Below are positions 54,777-64,000 of a DNA stretch of 64,000 nucleotides, piece after piece. The DNA lies in contig MU278357.1 of the NCBI GenBank assembly GCA_022385755.1, positions 682,001 to 746,000 of the forward strand. Reading direction: 5' to 3'. The DNA is from Trametopsis cervina (lineage: Eukaryota; Basidiomycota; Agaricomycetes; Polyporales; Irpicaceae). Both the position numbers and the translations under genes were made by a program. The notes under the pieces were generated by a model that was not told the DNA's origin, ran no database searches, and saw only the letters and a program-made list of their open reading frames with translations. Positions within the stretch are counted from its first letter, which is position 1; each line of letters begins with the position of its first letter.

Positions 54777-57335
54777 TTACATAGCGCGAACCCAGACGTC
54801 CAGGTTGGTCGGACGAGGGAATTTCCCCCAGCCAGCGCGATCGATGTCGACGGTCCCGTCATGACCAAGGAAAGACCGATAGCGCTGACCTCCGTTCCTC
54901 TGAACGCCCAACATATCAGTTGACAAGTCACCATCACGAGAACTGAACTGGGTTACTCACCACTCCGACATTCATGCGAATGGTCCCTGCCGGTGAAGTC
55001 TCGCTTGAGGTCGTAGAGGGTGCATAAGTCGACATCCTCGTGGGGGTTTATCGCGTCAGGCTCACCTGTCGACGTCATGGGCGTTGCTAATCAGGACTGC
55101 GCAGCCTTCGTACCCATCGTCACCTTCTCTGGTGAAACCTATATAGTTCTTCTCCATGAAGAAGTCGCGCTGGGGCCCATAGGCGAACTTCTTCCGTGCT
55201 TGGATCAATGGTTTGAGACCTTCTGAGACCGCCGCATCGTAGCATTCCTCATTTGGATACAGGTCACCGTAGAAGACGCAGCTGCACAGAATGGTTGCTT
55301 AAGCTCAATAGTAACGTCAATCGGAGGCTGTACGTACGGGTGTCCCTCCTTTCGTAGAAGGATTAGTGCGTAAGCCTGCAGTTTGAAGCTGGGATAAACC
55401 TGAAGGTTTTCCCGCACGAATTCAGTATGTAGCATACAGAACAGTGCCTCGAGACATACCCAGCTCTCGAGTGATTGACCGATTTGCTAAGGTCGGGGTA
55501 ACTTAAGTCAAGACTCCACATGCAAGGGTTCTACTTACCGTACTAAGATTAGGGTGAGTGGGCGTTTGTGCGAATGTCAGACAGGGTTACAGACGTACTC
55601 GTGATTATCAACAAAGGTCACCGCGTCGCCCGGGCGGAGCTGCGCGACGGTGTCCTTAAAGATTGTCCGGAGATCATACTTGGAACCAACTTTGCTTGCT
55701 TCGTGGAATTTATGGTGCAGCGGAACGTCAAAGAAAGTCACCTGCGATAGACGTGAGCATCACGCAAGGCGTTCTGAATGTCCGTGAACATACTAAGCCT
55801 TCGAAAGCGCGGATGTACGGCTTAATCGCGTTGATACTAAGAAGGCTTGGTTAGACGAAGAAGCGGTTTTTTCGGACAAAGTCACTGACTTAGCAGACCA
55901 GTACTCAGCCACTGCAAACATGCGTTCCCTGCCCGTTACTGTCCGTGCGGTTCGCAGCTGGCAATTCACTTCGCGTTAGAATAGTCGGTGCCTTGTGTAT
56001 GGCTGATATTTACGTACCACCTCCAAGAGGAAACGACGATCCATGTGCTTGATAGCATCCAGTCTGAACCCCATAGCACCTGTAGTCTGAACTCTGTCTC
56101 AGATGCATTATCCAGCAGGTGCATTGTCAGCAAAGTCACCTTCAATATCCATGTCGACCACTCGAGCAGGTCCTTCCTAACCGCAGGGTGTCTGTGGTCA
56201 ATCTAAAAGCGGCTTAGGATGGACGCTTCAAGTCAAATGCTATAAAGCCTCACGTCTATTCCAAGGAGGTAGTCGTAGTTGCCAAGCTCCTTGTCCACAT
56301 ATCTCGACCATCCCTTATGATTTGGGCCGACAAAGCGGAACACTCCTTTGGTTCTAGTGCGATGATCCCAATCGACGCCTGCATGTGATGTCAGCAAACT
56401 GCGCACGTCGAACGGATAATAGCCGTACCTGTGAAATGTTCATGGTTCCACTTCAGGTCGCTGTACTATATAGACACATCTTATGATAAGGTCAACCTGC
56501 GTATCAACATATTACCCACCTTCCCCGCTCTTCCTTTGAAATCAAACACTGTCCACGCCTATATTTCTGCATAGTCAGAACATTATTGAAAGAGCAGAGA
56601 GGCAAACTGACATCTATCTCGCGTACAGGGCCGATGGTCTTCAGCCTGTTATTTGGATCGACGGGCACAGCGTTCACGGTTTCGAAGCCATCTGCGCCAA
56701 GTTTGTGCTTGAGAGAAATACAGTTATTTCGAGTGTGAGGTTAATCATAACTAATTGCACTTACGTTAAGCACTGCGTCTATGAGAACATCGATGCCATG
56801 GGACTTCGCTGTGGCGATAGCCGAGACGAGTTCATCCTTGGAGCCCCACCTAGTAGGCACGGTCTTCTTCTGGTCAAACTCTCCTAGGTCCCACTTTGGT
56901 TGTATATTACTTGAGCGAACGAATACCAGCAGCTACTGATACCACCTACAAGATCGTATGCGTCGTATCCCTGGCCTTGCTACATCCAGCGTTTGTGTGT
57001 GTAAAGGAGCTTATGACGTCAATAAACAAACTCACTGGTACCATGGCTTTGTTAGGAGGTGGCAGCCATATTTGTGTGATGCCCATTTCGGCCAGAGTGG
57101 GCACTTCGCTCTCGAAGTGTTTCCACCAGCTAAGCTCCTGGTGCTTGCTCTCCCACGTAAAGAACTGCATCTAAGTAGACGGTAAGACATCTCCCCAGTT
57201 GCAATGAGAACTCCCTACCATAAGACCATTGTCCGATGATCCCTCCGGACGTATTCGCATGCCAGGTAGTGCGGCGGGCGGATGAGGGCGCAACTCACGA
57301 ATCCACTCTCGCAAGCTCTCGATGAGATCCGCCAT
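54777..57335 (-). CDS. GH13 alpha-amylase, intracellular (GH13_5-like)
   Basis: A many-exon gene from ATG 57335 (MADLIESLREWIRELRPHPP). There is no signal peptide, so it is probably cytoplasmic. Splicing gives QFFTWESKHQELSWWKHFE, MGITQIWLPPPNKAMVPQGQ, GYDAYDLWDLGEFDQKKTV, SHGIDVLIDAVLN-HKLGAD and VDWDHRTRTKGVFRF. The catalytic motifs follow: nucleophile Asp in GAMGFRLDAIKHMD, acid/base Glu in FAVAEYWSA and the third Asp in FVDNHDTQIGQSLESW. The last is assembled across two introns and a 4-nt exon at 55539-55542. The end is RPTNLDVWVRAM, TAA 54777-54779. The sequence resembles bacterial liquefying-type amylases (GH13_5), which in fungi act inside the cell, for example in alpha-glucan or glycogen turnover. 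Confidence 0.92.
55539..55542 (-). other. 4-nt micro-exon of the alpha-amylase gene
   Basis: On the minus strand the preceding exon ends CAC GA. A 56-bp GTACGT...CTTAG intron follows, then TACG, a 52-bp GTAAGT...CTTAG intron and CAAATCGG. Joining them gives H-D-T-Q-I-G-Q-S-L, the conserved catalytic NHD-TQ motif. No other donor/acceptor choice I tried preserves it. The micro-exon supplies the last base of the Asp codon and all of the Thr codon. Confidence 0.8.
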
Positions 57336-58266
57336 GGTCTAATCAACAAGCACCCTCTAACCCGCAGAGGTTTCAGGTATTTCAACGTGTTGAACGCGCT
57401 GGAGCGAACGGAGCAGGCTGACAGCATGGTATATTGTAGTCTAAACTTAAATGTGACACCGCATCAGTGGGCTGAGATAGGTAAGGATAGATTCAGTCTC
57501 CGATTGAATGCTACCTATAAATATCGATGTCAGCCGCCGTGAAAACTTCATAGTTACGGCCACCTGCGTGTCCACATTGCATGCTGGCGTTATGCTTCGC
57601 CTTGCGGTGTGGCTGCATGCGCAAGTTCTTGTCACGGATGGTCAAGAATACAAAGCCGACTTAATCGCTCTGTTCACGCATATAACCACGGAGAATGGAG
57701 TTTCATGATTAGGCGACATTTTATACCCATCTATTCTCTACCATGTCATGATCTGTACACTATGAGACCCATGATACTCAAATCTTATTATGAGTTGTGT
57801 TGAAGAATCTTATGTCTGAGTCCTACAGAGTGTACTCATGCTGGAAAAGAGTTCCGCTGCTTATCAGGTCACTTACCTGTGTTTTATATGTTTTGCAGTT
57901 TTTGCGCATCATAAAGAAAGGCAAAGTGTCCTGCAGCCCTGGGGCCTGCATGTCAGTCAATATCGTTCTCTTCTGCAGCTTCCACAGTGGTGCACTTTCT
58001 TCCCATTCTGCAAGCTAGACTTTCACCTTCGGCCAAAAATAGAGATGCGACTCCTATATTCGGATCGATATCCTTGTGGCGTTCTGGGACGCGTCGAGAA
58101 ACCAAACAGACGACAATAACGCGTACGCGCTCTCCTGTAGATTTGTGGCACGTGCAAGAGGCTCAAGCTCGCTACAGCCACTCTTTCCCTCGTCACGAGA
58201 TCCTCTGTAACGACCAAGATTTCTGCAAGCAAACAGACCTCAGTTATAGCTCACATATACACGATC
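57336..58266. other. Divergent intergenic region, 931 bp
   Basis: It lies upstream of both the amylase (-) and the RNase H2 gene (+). Short frames only; no RNA gene, repeat or convincing TATA box. Confidence 0.55.
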
Positions 58267-59423
58267 ATGGGTACCGATGAGGACGTTTCTGGTGTACCAT
58301 CAATACTCGACCCATCCTCTCCTCTGACCGCGTCGTATACATATCACTCGCCAAAGCCTACTGCTAAGGGACCCTATATCCTTGGCGTGGATGAGGCGGG
58401 AAGGGGTCCTGTACTTGGTCCCATGGTGTACGGTGTTGCCTATTGCCCAGTAGCGTATAAGGAGGACCTTGAAGACTTAGGATTCGCAGGTGCGTGCTTT
58501 CGGGTTATCCACAACGACCCATACTCAATTAGCTCTAGATTCCAAAACACTGAATGCCGGCACACGATCATCACTCCTGGACACCCTGTGCTCCGACCCG
58601 CAGAACCTGGCTTGGTCGGTCAGGGTTCTGGCGTAAGTCACTGAGTCGTCTGTCTATACTGGGCTCACTAATATATTCCCTCTCTTTCAGCCCTCAAGCA
58701 ATATCCAGCGGAATGCTTCGCCGCCCGCCTAATAACTTGAACAGACAAGCAGAAGACGCCACGATCCTGCTCATCCGGGAGGTACTGAAGAGCGGAATAC
58801 AGCTGTCAGAGGTACAGTGCTTCGCCGGTAGTCTAAACCCAGCGCACGCAGTTTACGAATAATACTTTCCAGGTCTATGTCGATGCTCTAGGTCCTACAA
58901 AGGCCTGGGAAGCGACCCTCTCAAACCACTTCCCGGGCATCAGCTTCACCGTCACAGCCAAAGCAGACTCGAAGTTCAAGATCGTCGGTGCAGCCAGTGT
59001 GGCTGCGAAAGTGACAAGGGATGCGTGGATTGAAGGGTGGGTATACGAAGAGACCCATGCGGTGGAGGAAGGTTCGGAAGGGAGTGTCAAGCAGACATGG
59101 GCGCACGAGTTGGGTAGCGGGTACCCCTCAGATCCGAAGACAAAGGCGTGGGTTCAGTCATCACTAGAACCTACTTTCGGGTTCCCTTCGCTAGTCCGAT
59201 TTTCCTGGACAACAATCAAAGTGGTGCTGGAGAAAGACGGACACGACGTCAAATGGTGAGTCGCTACCTTCAATTAGTTCAATCTCAAATGTTGAATTCC
59301 ATCCCAAGGACAGATGATGGTCAAGCATCGCTTATCAAGGCCTTCGAGAGTGCGACTGGGCGGGACAAAGATCGCAGCGCATTCGCAAGAGATCTATGTA
59401 TCAAGAGTGTTGGTACGCTCTGA
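58267..59423 (+). CDS. RNH201: Ribonuclease H2 catalytic subunit A
   Basis: Multiple exons, about 310 residues, starting at ATG 58267 ([20 protein letters not shown]). The type 2 RNase H motifs are present: [20 protein letters not shown] (first two acidic residues in DEAGRGP), [10 protein letters not shown] from the second exon, [13 protein letters not shown] (third Asp), [20 protein letters not shown] (the AD-K-ASVAAK block) and the conserved [11 protein letters not shown] segment. The C-terminal helical part has [17 protein letters not shown]. The enzyme removes RNA from RNA/DNA hybrids and single ribonucleotides in the nucleus, and needs two non-catalytic partners encoded elsewhere. It converges on the Snu66 gene with a 120-bp gap. 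Confidence 0.94.
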
Positions 59424-59543
59424 GGTGTTTGTTTGTGCAATATATGATACCAGATGTACACGTACTATTGTAATACTAATAATAATCCGAACTCGTAACA
59501 GCCGCGAAGTAGACACGGCACACATATACATTTGCTGCCACGA

Positions 59544-62458
59544 CTACCGCCTCTTAGGCGGAGGCGTACCGCTGAGTTCCTCTCCCGCCTTCCGTTTGTT
59601 GAGACCGATGACGACCTTCGTACGGTCAGCAGGTACGGGAGTACCAGCGTCCCTAGGCGAAGAGACATCCACCATATTCGATGAGATCCTGGAGAAACCA
59701 GGTCTTGGCGCAGGAGAGCCTCCACCGGACGCAGGAGCAGGGCTGTATGTGGCTGGTGCAGGGAGCGTCATGAAGCCAGTAGAATCGAGCTGTGGGCCAG
59801 CGTTCTTCTCCGCATTCTTCTTCTTGTTCTTCTTCTCTGTCTTTCCCTTTGACAGCGGCTGTGGATCAAGGAATTCCGAAGCCTGAGGTACAGCACTGGA
59901 GATTCAGACGTCAGTTACGGATTAGTTTTCGACATGGGCGAGAACGCACCCTCTGTTACCAACTGATAGCACGAAGTGGGCTTGACCAGCCTTCTCTTGA
60001 CGTATCTGGAACGCCTGGTTCATACTGAGCGGGGTATCGCCGCTAGCCATCGCCTCCTTCTTCCTCTCATCCGCAATTTTCTTCAACCGCTTCTCCGTCT
60101 TCATCTTGCCAGAGCCTTTACCATGGAACTTATGCGACAAAGCCTTCCACGCCTCCTTCGGCGTCAACTCTCGCCCGAACTCGTCGTAGTAGACTATATT
60201 GACGTCGGGCTTATAGTTCTTGAACGACTCCAGGTTCTGGCGCGCCTCCTGCTGCTCACGCAAGCGATTCTCGTACTCCCTCGTAGCCTGATCCTTGTTT
60301 CCTCCACGAGTCTTTGCCTTATCAAGTTCTCGTTGAGCGACCAAGCGTCTGTAGTCGGCCAGCCACAGATCACGCTGCAACTGCACCCTCTCACGCTCCT
60401 TCTGGTCCGCACCCGGAGCAGCCAAGACACCTTGGCTTCGAAGAATGTTCAGCGTCGCCGCCATTCCAGTGGAGAAGTTTTGTTCCGATGCAGTTCCCAC
60501 AGTTGCCTCTTCGACGTTCTCCGCTTTCCTATCAAGGGCCTCCTGCTCCCTGATCGCGTTCTCTATCGCGTTGAGCATCGCCTCCTCGTCCTCTTCCTCC
60601 TTAACGATGACCTCGCCAGCCTCTAGTTCCTCGACCGCGGTATCAACCTCCATCTTCGCTTCCTGGGGTGCCTCGGATGGGGCTTTCGATATCGCGCGCT
60701 CGGGTGCTGGTTCTTGCTTTACGGCTACGGGATCGTAAGTGATGGCACGAACGAACTCGGAGGTATCGTCAAAGACAAGTCCACCGCCTTCTTCATCGTC
60801 ATCTTCCACCTTGATAACTTCTGGACCGTTCCCGGAGGCACCGTTCTCTCTCTCGGCAGCGACTGGACAAAATGTTAGCGAGGCGTAGGGGCTATATGTG
60901 AGGAAAAACCTACTCTTTTTGGCAAGGTCCTCTGGCGAAAGCTTCTTCGGTTTTCGCAGCTTCGCCTGTCTCGAGCGTGCCAGTGCAGCTTGTAGCTCGT
61001 CGTCATCTACGAAATTATCATCCAGATTGCGTTGGCGAGGTACTATCGGCTTCTCGTCTACCTGCATCTGGTCACCCTCTGCAACGGTTTCCGACGATTC
61101 TGCCTGCTTCCGTGATGATCGCTTTTTCTTGGTCTGTGATATATATATGAGACTTGAACAAGAGAAGCTACTAGAAAGAGCTCCTACCTTAGGCTTCTTG
61201 AACCCAACGTCTCCCTCCTTGACGTAATCCGAAGACTCGATGGTTTCTGCCAACACAAGAACTATCAGTTCTGCTTTGACAACACGCAGAAGAGATATCA
61301 CATACTGTTATAGTCTATTGACAACATGGACTTATTGACTGTGAGAGTTGTAGTAGTTTCGTTGTCTTCTCTTGGCGTTTTGGTGGTCACAGAGGAACTC
61401 CCAAGCCGGAATCCCTACAATCATGTCTATTTTAGACAGTGCGGCAACCAAGGAAATGTAACTTACAGTCTCCTTCGGGCCCTCAAGGAACTCGTCATAC
61501 TTCGCCAGAAGAGAACGCCGTGTGCCAACTTGACCTTCTACGAACTCCTCGTCGTCGTATCCCGTGTAGTCGCGACGCTTGATCTTGAGCTCGTTATTCT
61601 TCTGGGTGCGCTCGTGCTCAGCCAACGCGACGTTCTCAAGCTCGTCCTCTGACAAGAATAGGCATAAGTTGTACAGTGTATTCATAGTACCTTGAGCACG
61701 AACCTTCATTCTCGAGGATGCGACTGTCCTTGAGCGTCAAGATGCGCTCCTCGCCTTCGTCCAGTTCCTCAAAGTCATGGGCGACTTTCAAGCCCGCAAG
61801 GTCCTCTACGTGACACCAATGAGGAGCTATCCCAGGATAACCGCACATATCGTACGCACTTTCTGTGTATTCATCCTGCACCATCTTGTCCATCGCCTCC
61901 AACTCCTGCTGCCTCTTCTTCACCAGCTCCTTCTCCTTCTTCTTACTCCTCTTGATCCATTTCAGGGTATCGTCTACATCGCCTTCGGCATCACCGAGCG
62001 TCGAACCTTTGAGCTTTGCATTGAGCTCTCGCTTGTTTCTCACCCTAAGTCACACGAGAAAGTCCGAATGAGCATGACTGCGCTCTGACCGCGACCGCAC
62101 GACGACGATCAAAGGAAAGGGGAATATGGGGTGCAATAGGAGCGCCTGTATGCGCCGAACAGAGATGACATGGAAGTACGGCCGCGTGTCAATGTAAGAG
62201 AAAGGGTGCTCACTTTGCTATGCGGTCCTGGATCTCCCTGTGAGAATACCGCCCGTTAGCAAGTGCTATTTCAGAGTGAGGAGATACGTACTTCGTCTCC
62301 TTATCTTTAGCCTCTCTCTCTCGTTGCTTTGCATAGTTGTCCTCAGCAGCCTTGTCCCCGTCTGTTGCCGGAGCCTTGTCATCTGTAAGAGGCTTGAGAC
62401 CGAGGGAAATACGGATTTTATTGGTCTCCTCCAAGCTGATACTCTCTTCCATAGACAT
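59544..62458 (-). CDS. SNU66: U4/U6.U5 tri-snRNP protein Snu66 / SART1
   Basis: A multi-exon gene from ATG 62458 (MSMEESISLEETNKIRISLG; the second Met 62452 is also possible). Conserved SART1 features: LGLKPLTDD, VRNKRELNAKLKGSTLGD, LAGLKVAHDFEEL, RILTLKDSRILENE, ELKIKRRDYTGYDDEEF, LLAKYDEFLEGPKE. In the long main exon come acidic Glu-rich stretches, then NIVYYDEFGRELTPKEAWKA, LSHKFHGKGSGKMKTEKRLK and SGDTPLSMNQAFQIRQEK. A Ser/Pro-rich end finishes in NKRKAGEELSGTPPPKRR. In the family it bridges U4/U6 and U5 snRNPs during spliceosome activation in the nucleus. SUMO/Hub1-binding of the N-terminus is known in yeast; I did not map a HIND element with certainty. Confidence 0.94.
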
Positions 62459-62797
62459 ACTGAATAGTTCCCTTCCTAAATATACGGTCTGAGGGAGGAT
62501 GAGTAGAGTATGACGGGCAGGTGTGGCGGGAAGGTCGACGTCGAAGTCCAAGGTACAAACGGGCGCCTTTCAATGAGTCGCGCTCTATACCTCATCCACC
62601 GGTCCCGGTCGAGCGTCCGAACATGTTCGCATGTATTACTGCGTACTTACTCTGACCGCAAAGAATCGAACCAGCTGAGATATCAAAAAGAGACCCGATG
62701 TCGTATTAGCTACATATATTAAATTACAGTAAGATGTTAAACTCTAGAGATACTGAGTGGAGATTAATCTGGACATCACGCCCCCGAGTCGTGGAAA
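62459..62797. other. Intergenic, 339 bp
   Basis: It lies between the Snu66 start and the stop of the upstream DUF155 gene, both on minus. It should hold the Snu66 promoter. No other feature is seen. Confidence 0.6.
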
Positions 62798-64000
62798 TTA
62801 CACCGCCTTGACTTTTGGCTCCTCCTTCTTGCCTCTGACCATATCCCAGAGCTCTGGCCCGTCACGAATGAGGCACTGATGCACCGGCTTAGTACAATTT
62901 TCAAATGCGGCGCGTTCACAGAGAGAACTCACTATTACGACTTCAACGGCAATGAGGATAGTAATGATTAGTTCCAGCTGATGCGCTGACGTCTATAATC
63001 GAGAATATTAATAACAGCGGGTAGCATGCTGGTCAGAGTTCCACGTACCTCGGTGAGCAGCTGACGAAGGACAGATTGCGTCTGTTGGGTAGGTACAGAG
63101 CGTTAGACTGGTTGTATCAACGGCACGCAATGGTAATTCTACTAACCTCCGCCGCGTACGTGATCTTCTCGTTCAGAACCCTGACGCGAGTCTTCATCTC
63201 CAGCGCATTGCTCAGCGAGTTGAAGTATGCTAAGAACGCCACCATAAGTCCTTAGTTGGTATGCCAGTCACAAAAGAAGCACGCACCCTCCAGGACAGGC
63301 TCAGCCCAATAGAAGTCCGGCGTGTCAAAGTAGTTCTCGCTGTTCAAGTTCAATCCCTGCCTGAACTTCAGCAGCTCGCCGAGCTTTTTCACGAGTGCAA
63401 CGCGCTCCAGACCCGGCTTTCCGGTGCGGATGAGGGAATCCGGAAGGTCAGCCATGGACGACAGATACTTCTCCAACGAGACTTCGATAGCGGAAAGCGC
63501 CGTTGAACGTGCAAGAGCTTGGGAGAAAGCATAGCGGGCCAAGAGCGTATCGGCGGGGAAGGTCGAAAGGGACGTATCGGAAGGAGGGGCATCTGATTCT
63601 GCTGCGTTTGGTTGCGTTTGGCCAAGTATAATCAAGTCTCCTTGAAGACGAGTAGCCCTGAGTAGTCAGAGTAGGTCAGTACACCGGCTACTTGTGAGCC
63701 CCTACAGCGGGCGTAGAGAGAGGGACGTACTGCGAAGGGTCCGTCACGAACTCCAAATCCTCCGTCTCAGGTTCCCTCATCCTCCTAGTCTCGACCCTCG
63801 CCTTCCTCAGCACCTCATTTGCAAACGTGTTCGCCTCCTCCTCTCCCAGTCCCCAGCACACAAAACTCCCGTTCCCAAAGATGAATATCTCGCCCTCTTT
63901 CCCGTTCGCCCTCCACCGTGGTATCCACCACGACTCCTGCAGAACCTGCGCCGTCTCAGGGAGATACGGACGAAGACGGGCTTCAGACAGGATATAGCGT
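62798..64000 (-). CDS. DUF155 protein, RMND1/Mrx10 family (3' part)
   Basis: The 5' end is beyond the window. The readable exons give LRPYLPETAQVLQESWWIPR, GEIFIFGNGSFVCWGLGEEE, ETEDLEFVTDPSQ, LARYAFSQALARSTALSAIE, AYFNSLSNALEMKTRVRVLN, EKITYAAETQSVLRQLL and TSAHQLELIITILIAVEVVI (a membrane helix). The end is MVRGKKEEPKVKAV, TAA 62798-62800. This is the DUF155 domain with its usual C-terminal hydrophobic helix. In yeast and animals the Mrx10/RMND1 members sit in the mitochondrial inner membrane and support mitochondrial translation. Rmd1/Rmd8 are other members. The EDLEFVTDP motif favours the RMND1 branch, but without the N-terminus this is not certain. Confidence 0.85.

Overview
The window looks like chromosomal DNA of a mushroom-forming basidiomycete (Agaricomycetes). 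Genes are dense on both strands. Most are broken by introns of about 45-65 bp with GTRNGT donors and YAG acceptors. The gene content (a DUF6533 seven-helix protein, an AreA-like DUF1752/DUF3295 regulator, a Kre9/Knh1-type Ser-rich GPI protein, a GH13 intracellular-type amylase) fits that group. No rRNA, tRNA, CRISPR array or intact transposon was recognised. All calls come from reading translations and joining exons by eye; none was checked against a database.

Layout, left to right: the C-terminal part of a coiled-coil, basic-tailed protein (+, 1-1895); BUB1 spindle-checkpoint kinase (-, 1963-5777); a Met/Gly-rich unknown (+, 5980-6844); a DUF6533 membrane protein (+, 7580-9633); the NOM1/Sgd1 nucleolar MIF4G protein (+, 9861-13107); EFM4 lysine methyltransferase (-, 13283-14118); PAM18 import J-protein (-, 14355-14722); a UPF1-like SF1 helicase with a degenerate exonuclease-like N-terminus (+, 15347-18072); Pbp1/ataxin-2 (-, 18484-21889); a Rom2-type Rho GEF (+, 23640-27221); a 94-residue unknown (-, 27608-27940); the DUF1752/DUF3295 regulator (-, 28987-31752); an 871-residue intronless low-complexity protein (+, 32441-35056); COX11 (-, 35324-36334); a DNAJC8-like J-protein (+, 36541-37544); RMI1 (-, 37673-39464); a secreted lactonase-like beta-propeller (-, 40003-41678); a GPI-anchored Ser-rich protein (-, 43702-44700); an EEP-fold hydrolase (-, 45786-46871); the SQT1/AAMP WD40 protein (-, 47485-49052); an MFS sugar transporter (+, 52084-54550); a GH13 alpha-amylase (-, 54777-57335); RNase H2 catalytic subunit (+, 58267-59423); the Snu66/SART1 spliceosomal protein (-, 59544-62458); and the 3' part of a DUF155 (RMND1/Mrx10) gene (-, 62798-64000).

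Most genes are ordinary housekeeping genes in alternating orientation. Convergent pairs are very close, with gaps of 67 to about 230 bp. Several divergent pairs share promoters of about 200 bp. Two poorly coding stretches (41.7-43.7 kb and 49.1-52.1 kb) flank the secreted and cell-surface genes. The only clear functional pairing is the sugar transporter next to the intracellular alpha-amylase.

The most unusual points I can support are: a 4-nt micro-exon in the amylase that completes the codon of a catalytic Asp; repeated Phe/DEN-type motifs in BUB1 carried on phase-1 exons, plus a 63-bp stop-free intron in the same gene; an extra C-terminal exon on COX11; SUMO-interaction-like motifs at the end of RMI1; and possible gene relics near 42.5-43.1 kb. 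I did not find a convincing new multi-gene system.
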